Source: Phytopseudomonas seleniipraecipitans
GTDB lineage: Bacteria; Pseudomonadota; Gammaproteobacteria; Pseudomonadales; Pseudomonadaceae
Length of the DNA stretch: 64,000 bases
Direction: 5' to 3'
Assembly: GCF_900102335.1 (NCBI RefSeq)
Contig: NZ_FNBM01000006.1
Location: 227,208-291,207, forward strand
The notes below the pieces were generated by a model. It ran no database searches. It had not been told where the DNA came from and saw nothing but the letters and a program-made list of their open reading frames with translations. The translations under genes and the position numbers were made by a program. This document shows positions 54,503 through 63,684 of the stretch, one piece after another; within the stretch, counting starts at the first letter, position 1; the number at the start of each line of letters is the position of its first letter.

Positions 54503-55543
54503 TCAGCTTCCCTGGCCGATGGCGGCGTCTTCGAAGAAGTAGTCCTGCCAGGTGGCCGGTTTGTTTTTGATGGCGCCGACGCGGTGCAGGAAGTCGGCCA
54601 GCGGATAGGTGTTGGTGGGGGTGACGGTGAACTGGAATCGATCGTTGTCGATAATCTTCAGCAGATCCTCGCGGCCGATCTTGGCGCCGGTGACGCGGAT
54701 GTAGGTGTCCGCTGCCGCGCCCTTGTCTTTCTGGGCGAAATCGGCCGCTTCGGCCAATGCACCGACGAAGGCCTTGTAGGTCTTGGGGTTATCGCTGCGG
54801 AATTTCTCGGTGGCATACAGCACCGTCGGCGAGTTCGGGCCGAGTAGCTCGTAGGTATCGAGCACCACGTGCACATCCGGGTTTTCCAGCGCCTGATTCT
54901 GGAACGGCGGATTGGAGAAGTGCCCGGTCAGCTCGGTGCCACCCGTCTTCAGGGACGCGGTGGCATCCGGATGCGGCAGCGCCACGGTGTATTTATCCAG
55001 GCGATTGAATTCCTTGTCGCCCCACTGCTTGGCGGCGGCGTACTGCAGGAAGCGCGATTGCACCGACACGCCCACCGCCGGAACGGCGATGCGATCCTTC
55101 TCGGTGAAGTCGGCGATGGTCTTGACCTTGGGGTTGTTGCTCAGCAGGTAGTACGGGAAGTTGCCGAGCGAGGCCACGCCCTTGACGTTCTGGCGACCGT
55201 GGGTGCGATCCCAGACAGTCAGCAGCGGGCCGATGCCGGCACCGGCGATATCGATGGCGCCGGACAACAGCGCATCGTTGACCGCCGAGCCGCCGGAGAG
55301 CTGCTGCCAGTCGACCTTGATGTCCAGACCTTCGGCCTTGCCATGTTTCTCGATCAGTTGCTGATCACGCACCACGTTGAGCAGCAGGTAAACGATACCG
55401 AACTGCTCGGCGATGCGGATCTGCCCTTCGGCGTGGGCGATTTGCGGCGCCAGGCTGCCTGCCAGCAGGCTGAGACTCAGTACGACGCCGCCGGCGAGGC
55501 GGCCAAAACGGGGAACGAAGGGAAAGCGCTTACCTGCCGACAT
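54503..55543 (-). CDS. Sulfonate-type ABC transporter binding protein 2
   Basis: 346-aa NMT1/SsuA-like binding protein with signal peptide (SLSLLAGSLAPQIAHA). Closely related to binding protein 1 (EQFGIVYLLLNVVRDQQLIEK, LTVWDRTHGRQNVKGVASLG, ATEKFRSDNPKTYKAF), pointing to tandem duplication. Encoded upstream of the ATPase and downstream of the dioxygenase gene. Confidence 0.92.
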   Translation of the reverse strand: MSAGKRFPFVPRFGRLAGGVVLSLSLLAGSLAPQIAHAEGQIRIAEQFGIVYLLLNVVRDQQLIEKHGKAEGLDIKVDWQQLSGGSAVNDALLSGAIDIAGAGIGPLLTVWDRTHGRQNVKGVASLGNFPYYLLSNNPKVKTIADFTEKDRIAVPAVGVSVQSRFLQYAAAKQWGDKEFNRLDKYTVALPHPDATASLKTGGTELTGHFSNPPFQNQALENPDVHVVLDTYELLGPNSPTVLYATEKFRSDNPKTYKAFVGALAEAADFAQKDKGAAADTYIRVTGAKIGREDLLKIIDNDRFQFTVTPTNTYPLADFLHRVGAIKNKPATWQDYFFEDAAIGQGS

Positions 55544-55618
55544 GTCGAGGCTCCAGTCAAAGGTGCAGAAAGTGGGTATTAGCGAACGAGTTGCAGCAGG
55601 TTGTTTTCCAACGAGCTG

Positions 55619-56512
55619 TCAAAAAGGCACATCGCCCTGAATCGTGGTGCGGTGCATGCGCCGGCGCAGATGGCTCGGGCAGCCGGTCGCCAGATGGATC
55701 AGCGCGCGGTTGTCCCAGAACACCATGTCGTTCGGCTGCCACTGGTGGCGGTAGATGAATTCGGGCTTCGCGCTGTGGGCATAGAGCTCGCCGAGGATCT
55801 GCCGGCTCTCATCCTCGGGGACGTTGAGAATGTGGGTGGTGAAGTTCTCGTTGACGAACAAACCTTTGCGCCCGGTTTCCGGGTGGGTCCGCACCACCGG
55901 ATGGACCACGGCCTTGACCTCGGCCAACTGCGCCTCGGTCAGTGTCGGGCGGCGGATGCCCTTGAACACTTCATCGGCATAGCGGGCGGTGTAGGAATGC
56001 GCCGCACGCTTGCCATCGATGGCCTGGCGCAGCTCGGCCGGCAGTGTCTCGTAGGCCAGTTGCTGGCTGGCGAACAGCGTATCGCCGCCCTCTTCCGGCA
56101 GCTCCTGGGCGAGCAGCATGGAACCCAGGCTGGGGAATTCCTTGTAGGACAGATCCGAGTGCCAGAACTTGCCGGCATCGCCGAGACCGATCGGCTGACC
56201 GTTCTCGACGATATTGGAAATGATGAAGACTTCCGGGTGGTTGGCCAGCAGGAACTGCTTGAGCACGTGAATCTGCAGCACGCCGAAACGACGGCTGAAA
56301 TCGATCTGCTGCTGGGGCGTAATGTGCTGGTCGCGAAACACCACCACGTTGTAGTCGAGGTGAGCTCGGTGAACGCGGGCGAAATCGGCGTCGTTCAGCG
56401 GGCGGCTCAGGTCCAGGCCGACGATTTCGGCACCGACTGCAGCAGCGAAGGGACGGACATCGAAACGCTGCGTTGGCTGTTGATAAGCAGCATTGAGAGA
56501 TGCGGCAGGCAT
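55619..56512 (-). CDS. TauD/TfdA-family 2-oxoglutarate dioxygenase
   Basis: 297-aa Fe(II)/2-oxoglutarate oxygenase. Metal ligands H118 and D120 in KFWHSDLSY and a distal His near RALIHLATG; the arginine of RRMHRTTIQG binds 2-oxoglutarate. Family members release sulfite from taurine or alkyl sulfates. First gene of an operon with the sulfonate-type ABC genes, so it probably desulfonates the imported compound. The substrate cannot be told; it is not close enough to name TauD. ATG 56512 follows GGAG. Confidence 0.88.
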   Translation of the reverse strand: MPAASLNAAYQQPTQRFDVRPFAAAVGAEIVGLDLSRPLNDADFARVHRAHLDYNVVVFRDQHITPQQQIDFSRRFGVLQIHVLKQFLLANHPEVFIISNIVENGQPIGLGDAGKFWHSDLSYKEFPSLGSMLLAQELPEEGGDTLFASQQLAYETLPAELRQAIDGKRAAHSYTARYADEVFKGIRRPTLTEAQLAEVKAVVHPVVRTHPETGRKGLFVNENFTTHILNVPEDESRQILGELYAHSAKPEFIYRHQWQPNDMVFWDNRALIHLATGCPSHLRRRMHRTTIQGDVPF

Positions 56513-56710
56513 ATTGCGACTCCACACGTAAGGGCGCCAGTAAGGCGCATCTCAGAAGCAGGTGCTGGCACCTGGATTCAATCGTGCGGCGCGCCGGTTA
56601 GCCGGCAGGTACGCATGGCAAAACTATATAGCTATAAGAAATTAAATTTAAATATCTTTTTGGAATTTACTTATGGCCGTTCAGTCGCGACTAAAAGCGC
56701 GCCTGCGAAA

Positions 56711-56745
56711 CGAAAACGCCGACAGAAGCGAAGCCTCTGTCGGCG
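56711..56745 (-). terminator. Rho-independent terminator after the metQ-like gene
   Basis: CGCCGACAGA (56717-56726) pairs perfectly with TCTGTCGGCG (56736-56745) around a 9-nt loop. On the minus strand the stem is followed by TTTTCGTTT, 32 bp after the stop of the metQ-like gene. Confidence 0.9.
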
Positions 56746-56776
56746 TAGTCAACTGCGAGCATTCGCTCGCGATAAA

Positions 56777-57556
56777 TCAGAACGCCGGAACGACAGCGCC
56801 CGAGTATTTCTTCTCGATGAAAGCCTTCACTTCCGGGCTGGTCAGCGCATCGGCGAGTTTCTGGATGGCTTCGCTGTTCTGGTTATCAGGGCGTGCGACT
56901 AAGTAATTCACGTAAGGCGAATCCTTGTCTTCAAGCACCAGCGCATCTTCGGTTGGGTTGAGCTTGGCTTCCAGCGCGTAATTGGTGTTGATCAGGGCCA
57001 TGTCGACTTGGTTCAGCACGCGCGGCAGCATGGCGGCCTCGAGTTCCTTGAACTTGAAGTTGTGCGGGTTGGTCGCCAGATCCTTTGGTGTGGCCTGGGC
57101 ATTGTTCGGATCTTTGAGGGTCAGCAGCCCGGCATGCTGCAGCAGCAACAAGGCGCGGCCGCTGTTACTGCCTTCGCTGGGAATGGCGATGGTGGCGCCG
57201 TTCGGAAGTTCTTTCAGGCTTTTATATTTGCTTGAGTAGCCACCAAACGGCTCGACGTGCACACCCTTGACGATCACCAAATCGGTGCCACGGCTTTCGT
57301 TGAAGCTGTCGAGGTACGGCTTGGTCTGGAAGTAGTTGGCGTCCAGTTGTTTCTGCGCGACCTGCATGTTGGGCTGCACGTAATCGGTGAAAACCTTGAT
57401 CTGCAGATCCACGCCCTGCTCGGCCAGCTTCGGCTTGATCAGCTCAAGAATCTCGGCATGGGGTACCGGCGTAGCCGCGATGGTGAGTTTTTCAGCGGCG
57501 AATGCCTGGGTGGTCAGAACGGTGGCCAATGCGGCCAGCAGAAGCGTTTTTTTCAT
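56777..57556 (-). CDS. MetQ/NlpA-family ABC substrate-binding protein (orphan)
   Basis: 259 aa with signal peptide MKKTLLLAALATVLTTQAFA and no lipobox cysteine, so probably soluble periplasmic rather than a lipoprotein. Family motifs are IAATPVPHAEILELIKPKL, LDANYFQTKPYLDSFN and IAIPSEGSNSGRALLLLQ. MetQ proteins bind methionine. No metN/metI genes are adjacent, so it must use a distant transporter. Divergent from the D-cysteine desulfhydrase gene and followed by a terminator: a single-gene unit. Confidence 0.9.
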   Translation of the reverse strand: MKKTLLLAALATVLTTQAFAAEKLTIAATPVPHAEILELIKPKLAEQGVDLQIKVFTDYVQPNMQVAQKQLDANYFQTKPYLDSFNESRGTDLVIVKGVHVEPFGGYSSKYKSLKELPNGATIAIPSEGSNSGRALLLLQHAGLLTLKDPNNAQATPKDLATNPHNFKFKELEAAMLPRVLNQVDMALINTNYALEAKLNPTEDALVLEDKDSPYVNYLVARPDNQNSEAIQKLADALTSPEVKAFIEKKYSGAVVPAF

Positions 57557-57777
57557 GATTGTTCTCATTAGTACCACTGGATCTACAGCGGCATGGTGAT
57601 GGGTCAGCCGTAACCTGATACGACGGCGCGCTGACAATAAGGCTGTCGTTTATACGATGAAAATACTTTTAATTCATCCATATATTTCTTTTAAGAATAT
57701 AGAGATGCTATGCACTTGTTGTGTTTCGGGCTGTCACTTCTAAAGTGTTAGTCATCCATCCTGCCGCGGTGCCCGCC

Positions 57778-58776
57778 ATGATCAGTGACGCCCTGAGCCG
57801 CTTCGAGCGCCTCGAACTGGTTCCCCATGCCACACCGCTGCAACACTTGGTGCGCCTCTCGCATCACGCTGGCCGTGACATTTGGGTCAAGCGCGATGAC
57901 CTGACGCTTTTCGCCCTCGGCGGCAACAAAGCGCGCAAGCTGGAGTACCTCGGTGCCGATGCCATGGCGCAGCATGCCGATACGCTCATCACGGCAGGTG
58001 CGATCCAGTCCAACCATGTGCGTCAGACAGCGGCCCTGGCGGCCAAGCTCGGCCTCGCCTGCGTCGCGCTGCTGGAAAACCCAATCGATACCCAGGAGCA
58101 GAACTACCTGCACAACGGCAATCGCTTGCTGCTGGACCTATTTGGTACTCGTGTGGAGGTCGTCGATAACCTGGACGAACCGGACATGCTGCTGATGGCC
58201 AAGGCCGAGCGGCTGCGTGCAACCGGCAAGCAGCCTTATGTGATCCCCATCGGCGGGTCGAACGCACTCGGTACGCTCGGCTATGTGAAGGCGGGGCTGG
58301 AACTCGCCGAGCAGATCGCGGACAAGCAGTTCCCGGCTGGCACCCTGGTGCTGGCATCAGGTAGCGGCGCGACTCACGCTGGCATTGCGCTGTCGCTGGC
58401 CCATGTATTGCCGGAGTGGCGCGTGATCGGCGTCACGGTTTCGCGATCCGCCGAATTGCAGCGAAACAAGGTACTCGGGCTGATTGACCGTACCGCGGAG
58501 CTGCTGGGCATCAGCGTGCCGGAGAGCCTGTCCATCGAGCTGTGGGATGAGTATTACGGCCCCCGGTACGGTGAGCCGAATACCGGCACCCTGGATGCAA
58601 TCCGCCTGCTCGCCAGCAGCCAGGGGCTGTTGCTCGACCCGGTGTATACCGGCAAAGCGTTTGCCGGCTTGCTGGACGGCATTCACAAGGGCTCGTTCGA
58701 GGAAGGCAAGCCGATCATTTTCCTGCACACCGGCGGCGCGCCCGCGCTGTTTGCCTATCAATCGTTGACGCTCTGA
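57778..58776 (+). CDS. dcyD: D-cysteine desulfhydrase
   Basis: 332-aa PLP enzyme of the ACC deaminase/DcyD family, converting D-cysteine to pyruvate, H2S and ammonia. The PLP lysine is K51 in FALGGNKARKLEYL; GAIQSNHVRQTAALAAKLG and ASGSGATHAGIALSL bind cofactor and phosphate. Directly followed by the cystine importer genes, so it likely processes imported D-cysteine or lanthionine-like compounds. Start at 57778 has a weak ribosome site; in-frame codons reach to 57721. An AT-rich promoter-like region lies at 57650-57720. Confidence 0.92.
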   Translation: MISDALSRFERLELVPHATPLQHLVRLSHHAGRDIWVKRDDLTLFALGGNKARKLEYLGADAMAQHADTLITAGAIQSNHVRQTAALAAKLGLACVALLENPIDTQEQNYLHNGNRLLLDLFGTRVEVVDNLDEPDMLLMAKAERLRATGKQPYVIPIGGSNALGTLGYVKAGLELAEQIADKQFPAGTLVLASGSGATHAGIALSLAHVLPEWRVIGVTVSRSAELQRNKVLGLIDRTAELLGISVPESLSIELWDEYYGPRYGEPNTGTLDAIRLLASSQGLLLDPVYTGKAFAGLLDGIHKGSFEEGKPIIFLHTGGAPALFAYQSLTL

Positions 58777-58862
58777 TTTATCTATATAATTTTTAGTTAT
58801 TTTCTCGACCGGCCAAGCATCTCTAGAGTGCTGCGTCCCAATCCACTGTCCGAGGCTCAACC

Positions 58863-59660
58863 ATGACAATCGCCACACTGCGTCGCCATTTCCTGATCGG
58901 TAGTCTCGGCCTTGCGCTCTTTGCCGGCGTTGGCAGTCAGGCTTTCGCCGCTGATGATCTGCAGAAGATCAAAGACAACGGCAGTATCAAGGTGGGCCTT
59001 GAAGGCACTTACCCGCCGTTCAACTTTCAGGACGAGAGCGGCAAGCTGGCCGGGTTCGAAGTGGACCTCGCCACCGCGCTGGCCAAAGAGCTGGACGTGA
59101 AAGTCAGCTTTCAGCCGACCAAGTGGGACGGCATTCTCGCCTCCCTCGAATCGGGCCGCATCGACATTGTGATCAATCAGGTCACCATCTCCGATGAGCG
59201 CAAGAAGAAGTACGATTTTTCCACGCCCTACACCGTATCCGGCATCCAGGCCCTGACCCGTAAAAACGAAGCTGACACCATCAAGACGTCGGCCGATCTG
59301 GCCGGTAAAAAGGTCGGTGTGGGCCTCGGTACCAACTACGAACAGTGGCTGAAGGAGAACGTCCCGCAGGCCGATATTCGCACCTACGACGACGACCCGA
59401 GCAAGTTCCAGGATCTCAATGTGGGCCGCATCGACGTGATCCTTGTTGACCGCCTGGCAGCGTTCGAAATGGTCGCTAAAACCGGTGACCGCATGGCTGT
59501 CGCTGGTGAGGCCTTCTCCCGCCAGGAATCGGGTATCGCGATGCGCAAAGGCAACCCCGAACTGCTTGCGGCCATCAATAAGGCCGTTGAAAAGCTGCGT
59601 AGTGACGGCACGTTGAAACAACTCTCTGAAAAGTGGTTCAAGGCTGACGTCACGCAATGA
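58863..59660 (+). CDS. tcyJ: Cystine ABC transporter binding protein
   Basis: 265-aa periplasmic binding protein (FliY type). Signal peptide LIGSLGLALFAGVGSQAFAA; then KVGLEGTYPPFNFQDESGKLAGFEVDLA, WDGILASLESGRIDIVINQVT, and KVGVGLGTNYEQWL, typical of cystine-binding proteins. Coupled to the permease by an ATGA overlap and next to dcyD, the same neighbourhood as in Enterobacteria. Confidence 0.93.
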   Translation: MTIATLRRHFLIGSLGLALFAGVGSQAFAADDLQKIKDNGSIKVGLEGTYPPFNFQDESGKLAGFEVDLATALAKELDVKVSFQPTKWDGILASLESGRIDIVINQVTISDERKKKYDFSTPYTVSGIQALTRKNEADTIKTSADLAGKKVGVGLGTNYEQWLKENVPQADIRTYDDDPSKFQDLNVGRIDVILVDRLAAFEMVAKTGDRMAVAGEAFSRQESGIAMRKGNPELLAAINKAVEKLRSDGTLKQLSEKWFKADVTQ

Positions 59661-60325
59661 TGCAAGACAACCTGCAGTTGGTGCTGGATTCCCTGCCGTT
59701 TCTGCTCAAGGGAGCCATTTGGACGATCGTACTGAGCCTCGGCGGCATGTTTTTCGGCATGCTGCTGGGCTTCGGGCTTGCGTTGATCAGGCTCTACGCC
59801 ATCGCGCCATTGGGCTGGTTGGCCAGGGTGTATATCTCGTTCTTCCGGGGTACACCGCTGCTGGTGCAGCTATTCATCATCTACTTCGGCCTGCCGGAGC
59901 TGGGGCTGCAACTGGAGCCGCTGACCGCCGCACTGATTGGCTTTTCGCTGAACATGGCGGCCTACGTCGCAGAGATCATGCGTGCGGCCATCGCTTCTAT
60001 TGATCGTGGCCAATGGGAAGCGGCGGCCAGCATTGGCATGAGCAAGAGCCAGACGATGCTGCGCGCCATCCTGCCACAGGCAGCGCGTACTGCCCTGCCG
60101 CCGCTGGGGAACAGCTTCATCTCGCTGGTCAAGGACACTGCGCTGGCCGCGACCATCCAGGTGCCAGAGCTGTTTCGCCAGGCGCAGCTGATCACGGCGC
60201 GTACATACGAAGTCTTCACCATGTACCTGGCGGCCACCTTGATCTATTGGATACTCTCCAGCGTGCTGGCGCATCTGCAAAACCGACTGGAAGCGCGGGT
60301 CAACCGCCATGAGGCGGAAAACTGA
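59657..60325 (+). CDS. tcyL: Cystine ABC transporter permease
   Basis: 222-aa HisM-type inner-membrane permease with about five helices; FFRGTPLLVQLFIIYFGLPEL and the coupling loop WEAAASIGMSKSQTMLRAILPQA are typical of polar amino-acid permeases. It overlaps tcyJ (ATGA) and tcyN (TGATG). Confidence 0.94.
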   Translation: MMQDNLQLVLDSLPFLLKGAIWTIVLSLGGMFFGMLLGFGLALIRLYAIAPLGWLARVYISFFRGTPLLVQLFIIYFGLPELGLQLEPLTAALIGFSLNMAAYVAEIMRAAIASIDRGQWEAAASIGMSKSQTMLRAILPQAARTALPPLGNSFISLVKDTALAATIQVPELFRQAQLITARTYEVFTMYLAATLIYWILSSVLAHLQNRLEARVNRHEAEN

Positions 60326-61113
60326 TGGCCCTATCGGACCTGAACAGAAACATGATCACCGTTCGCAACCTGACCAAAGCCTTCAAGGGCCAGACCGTTC
60401 TGGCCGGTATCGATCTGGATATCGCGCCCGGCGAAGTCGTCGCCATCATCGGCCCCAGCGGCTCGGGCAAGACCACCCTGCTACGCTGCCTCAACCTGCT
60501 GGAAACCCCGGATAGCGGCAGCATTCGCGTGGCTGACATCGAGATCGACGCCAGCAAACCGATCAGTCAGCAGCAGGGACTGATCCGCAAGCTGCGCCAG
60601 CACGTCGGCTTCGTGTTCCAGAGCTTCAACCTGTTTCCTCACCGAACCGCCCTGGAAAACGTCATCGAAGGCCCGGTAGTGGTGAAGAAGCAGCCTCGCC
60701 CACAAGCCGTCGAGTTGGGTCGGCAGCTGCTGGCCAAAGTCGGTTTGGCAGGCAAGGAAGATGCTTTTCCGAAACGCCTCTCTGGCGGGCAGCAACAGCG
60801 CGTGGCAATTGCTCGGGCGCTGGCCATGGAACCGCAGGTGATCCTCTTTGACGAACCGACTTCAGCGCTGGACCCGGAACTGGTTGGCGAGGTGTTGGCG
60901 ACTATTCGCGCGCTGGCCGAAGAAAAGCGCACTCTGGTGATCGTCACTCACGAGATGAGCTTTGCCAGAGACGTGGCCAACCGCGCGATATTCATCGACA
61001 ACGGCGTTATCGTTGAACAGGGCGATGCCCGCGAGCTGCTCAGCGCGCCCAAGCAGGCACGCACGCAGCAGTTTCTCAGCAAGTTTCTCGGCGCTGCCGA
61101 GGGCGCGCCTTAA
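60325..61113 (+). CDS. tcyN: Cystine ABC transporter ATPase
   Basis: 262-aa ATPase: Walker A IGPSGSGKTT, FVFQSFNLFPHRTALENV Q-loop, signature LSGGQQQRVAIARALA, Walker B VILFDEPTSALDPE and H-loop VTHEMSFARDVA. Belongs to the polar amino-acid group and completes a full cystine importer with tcyJ and tcyL. The first eight residues may be extra; the family often starts at the MITV methionine. Confidence 0.95.
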   Translation: MALSDLNRNMITVRNLTKAFKGQTVLAGIDLDIAPGEVVAIIGPSGSGKTTLLRCLNLLETPDSGSIRVADIEIDASKPISQQQGLIRKLRQHVGFVFQSFNLFPHRTALENVIEGPVVVKKQPRPQAVELGRQLLAKVGLAGKEDAFPKRLSGGQQQRVAIARALAMEPQVILFDEPTSALDPELVGEVLATIRALAEEKRTLVIVTHEMSFARDVANRAIFIDNGVIVEQGDARELLSAPKQARTQQFLSKFLGAAEGAP

Positions 61114-61140
61114 GCGTTCAGCAGCAACGACAGCCGATTG

Positions 61141-61764
61141 TCAGTCGCGATCGAGCAAGTGAAACCTGGGCAGCGAAAAGCGCCAGCGAATAGCCGCAAG
61201 CCGAATTGCCAGCACCACCAGCATGGAAATGCCGGTATCCAGCCAGTGCGGCGTTTCCAGCATGCGCATCAGCACGAAGGTCACCGCACCGGCCAGGCAG
61301 GCAGTGGCGTAGATTTCCTTCTTGAAGATCAGCGGGATCTCGTTGCAGATAACGTCGCGCATCACACCGCCGGCAACGCCGGTCATGATGCCCATGATCA
61401 CTGCCGTACTGGATGGCATGGCGTACTGCAGCGCCACTTCGGTACCGATTACGGTAAACACTGCCAGGCCGAAGGCATCGGCAATCAGCAGGCCCTTTTC
61501 GTGGATCGGCCGCGTCAGACGCACCCAGATCACCGTACCGACCGCTGCCAGCGAGGCGACCAGGATATAGGTGTCGTTGCGGATCCAGCTGACCGGATGG
61601 TTATCGAGGATCACATCGCGCAAGGTGCCGCCACCCAGCGCGGTGATGATGGCGATGACCAGCACGCCAAACAGATCCATGGACTTGCGTCCGGCCATCA
61701 GCGCGCCGGTGATGGCGAACACCGCCACCCCGAACAGATCCGCGAGATAGAACAGCTGGCTCAT
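61141..61764 (-). CDS. TRIC-family (UPF0126) membrane protein
   Basis: 207 aa with six to seven helices in two internal repeats: FGVAVFAITGALMAGRKSMD with ALGGGTLRDVIL, and AFGLAVFTVIGTE with TGVAGGVMRDVICNEIP. This duplicated glycine-rich pattern is that of prokaryotic trimeric intracellular cation channels (potassium-permeable). ATG 61764 used; an in-frame TTG at 61770 is less likely. It lies 7 bp downstream of gor on the same strand. Confidence 0.88.
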   Translation of the reverse strand: MSQLFYLADLFGVAVFAITGALMAGRKSMDLFGVLVIAIITALGGGTLRDVILDNHPVSWIRNDTYILVASLAAVGTVIWVRLTRPIHEKGLLIADAFGLAVFTVIGTEVALQYAMPSSTAVIMGIMTGVAGGVMRDVICNEIPLIFKKEIYATACLAGAVTFVLMRMLETPHWLDTGISMLVVLAIRLAAIRWRFSLPRFHLLDRD

Positions 61765-61771
61765 CGACAAG

Positions 61772-63127
61772 TCAGTTCACCGGAGTACGCAAGGTAACGA
61801 ATTCCTCGGCGGCACTCGGGTGTACGCCGATGGTTTCATCGAATATCTGTTTGGTCGCCCCCGCCTTCAGTGCAATGGCCAGGCCCTGAACGATCTCGCC
61901 GGCATCGGGGCCCACCATGTGGCAGCCCAGCACGCGATCGGTCTTGGCATCGACCACCAGCTTCATCAGCGTGCGCTCGTCGCTACCGGTGAGGGTCAGC
62001 TTCATCGGCCGGAAGCGGCTTTCAAAGACCGTCACTTCATGGCCTGCCTGGCGCGCCTGCTCTTCACTCAGCCCGACGGTGCCGATGTTGGGCAGGCTGA
62101 ATACCGCGGTGGGGATCATTCGATAATCGACCGGACGGTATTCGTCGGGCTTGAACAGCCGGCGCGCCACGGCCATGCCTTCAGCCAGCGCCACCGGCGT
62201 CAGTTGCACACGACCGATCACGTCACCAATGGCCAGAATCGAAGGCGCCTTGGTCTCGTACTGTTCATTGACCTCGATATAGCCTTTGTCATCCAGGCTC
62301 ACACTGGTGTTTTCCAGGCCCAGGTTGTCGAGCATCGGGCGCCGTCCGGTCGCATAAAAAATGCAGTCGGCCTGCAGCGTGCTGCCATCCTTCAGGGTGG
62401 CTTGCAGGCTGCCATCAGGCTGTTTGTCGATACGCACGATATCGGTGTTGAACTGCACGTCCAGGCCGCGTTTGCTCAGTTCTTGATGCAGGTGGGTGCG
62501 CAGCGAGGCATCGAAACCGCGCAGGAACAGATCACCGCGATACAGCAGTGACGTCTTGGCGCCCATACCGTTGAAGATCGAGGCGAACTCAACGGCAATG
62601 TAACCACCGCCAACCACCAGAACGCGCTTGGGCAGTTGCTCCAGGTAGAACACCTGGTTGGAGTTGATGGCATGCTCGCGCCCGGGGATATCTGGGATGT
62701 GCGGCCAGCCACCGGTGGCGATCAGGATACGCTCGGCGCTGTAGCGTTTACCGTCGACTTCGACGCTGTGCTCGTCGAGCAACCGGGCGTGGCCTTCAAG
62801 CAGGGTCACGCCGCTGTTGAGCAACAGCGTGCGGTAGATGCCGTTGAGGCGTTCGATTTCGCGGTTCTTGTTGGCGATCAGCGTCGGCCAGCTGAACGTG
62901 GCCTCGTCAGGCGTCCAGCCAAAACCCGAGGCTTGTTCGAAGTCATCGGCAAACTGGGCGCCGTAGACCAGGAGTTTCTTCGGCACACAGCCGACGTTGA
63001 CGCAGGTGCCGCCCAGGTAGCGGCTTTCCGCCACCGCCACGCGCGCCCCGTATCCCGCCGAAAAACGCGCAGCACGCACACCGCCGGAACCGGCACCGAT
63101 TACAAATAGGTCGAAATCGTAGGTCAT
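61772..63127 (-). CDS. gor: Glutathione-disulfide reductase
   Basis: 451-aa flavoprotein that reduces GSSG with NADPH. FAD motif [19 protein letters not shown], redox pair C42/C47 in [18 protein letters not shown]-binding [17 protein letters not shown] followed by a basic RGDLFLRG, and the C-terminal catalytic [17 protein letters not shown] 63127 follows AGGAGG; the GTG just before is too close to it. Divergent from the VOC gene, an arrangement also known near P. aeruginosa gor. Confidence 0.96.
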   Translation of the reverse strand: MTYDFDLFVIGAGSGGVRAARFSAGYGARVAVAESRYLGGTCVNVGCVPKKLLVYGAQFADDFEQASGFGWTPDEATFSWPTLIANKNREIERLNGIYRTLLLNSGVTLLEGHARLLDEHSVEVDGKRYSAERILIATGGWPHIPDIPGREHAINSNQVFYLEQLPKRVLVVGGGYIAVEFASIFNGMGAKTSLLYRGDLFLRGFDASLRTHLHQELSKRGLDVQFNTDIVRIDKQPDGSLQATLKDGSTLQADCIFYATGRRPMLDNLGLENTSVSLDDKGYIEVNEQYETKAPSILAIGDVIGRVQLTPVALAEGMAVARRLFKPDEYRPVDYRMIPTAVFSLPNIGTVGLSEEQARQAGHEVTVFESRFRPMKLTLTGSDERTLMKLVVDAKTDRVLGCHMVGPDAGEIVQGLAIALKAGATKQIFDETIGVHPSAAEEFVTLRTPVN

Positions 63128-63246
63128 CACAGCCTCCTGAACAGGTGCAAAGCATACCGTAAACGGGCCGCTCTGCCCGCCCGGCGCTCAAGCCAAACTT
63201 ATCGTTGCTGCAGCAGGTCTAGAGCCATTAACAGAGGAGTAAGACC

Positions 63247-63684
63247 ATGCGCCCCATCCTCACCCACCTCGCGTTGCACGTGCCTGATCTGCCAGCCTGC
63301 ATCACGTTCTACGAAGATTTCTGCGGCATGCAGGTCATTCACCGCCGGCCCGGCAAAGGCTCACAGATTGTCTGGATGGCCGAGCCCGGCCGGGAAAGCG
63401 AGTTCATCTTCGTGATCATGCCCGGCGGCCAGCCACGCAAGCTGGCGAGCAACGATTACAGTCACTTCGGCTTTGCCCTGAACAGCCGCGAAGAAGTCGA
63501 TGCCATCGCCGCCAAAGCCGAGGCAGCTGGCTGCCTGATCTGGGCGCAGCGCGACGAGCCCTACCCGGTTGGCTATTACTGCGGTGTTCGGGACCCGGCC
63601 GGGCATTACATTGAATTCAGCTTCGGGCAACCGCTCGGCCCGGGCGCCCGCCCCATCAACGCAGCCTGTCTAGTCCTGAAATAG
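63247..63684 (+). CDS. VOC-fold (glyoxalase/dioxygenase superfamily) protein
   Basis: 145-aa small metal-binding fold: THLALHVPDLPACITFYEDFCGM with an N-terminal His ligand, DYSHFGFALNSREEV with a second, and DPAGHYIEFSFGQP with the Glu ligand. Function not assigned; the pairing with gor suggests electrophile or thiol metabolism. AGAGGAG precedes the ATG. The last residues (AACLVLK) and the stop appear to be encoded by the end of the adjacent IS element, so the natural C-terminus may have been replaced. Confidence 0.85.
   Translation: MRPILTHLALHVPDLPACITFYEDFCGMQVIHRRPGKGSQIVWMAEPGRESEFIFVIMPGGQPRKLASNDYSHFGFALNSREEVDAIAAKAEAAGCLIWAQRDEPYPVGYYCGVRDPAGHYIEFSFGQPLGPGARPINAACLVLK

Noticed and set aside
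56777..57556. Naming the gene metQ as part of a methionine importer
   Set aside because: No metN or metI is nearby and the lipobox is missing, so only family membership is claimed.
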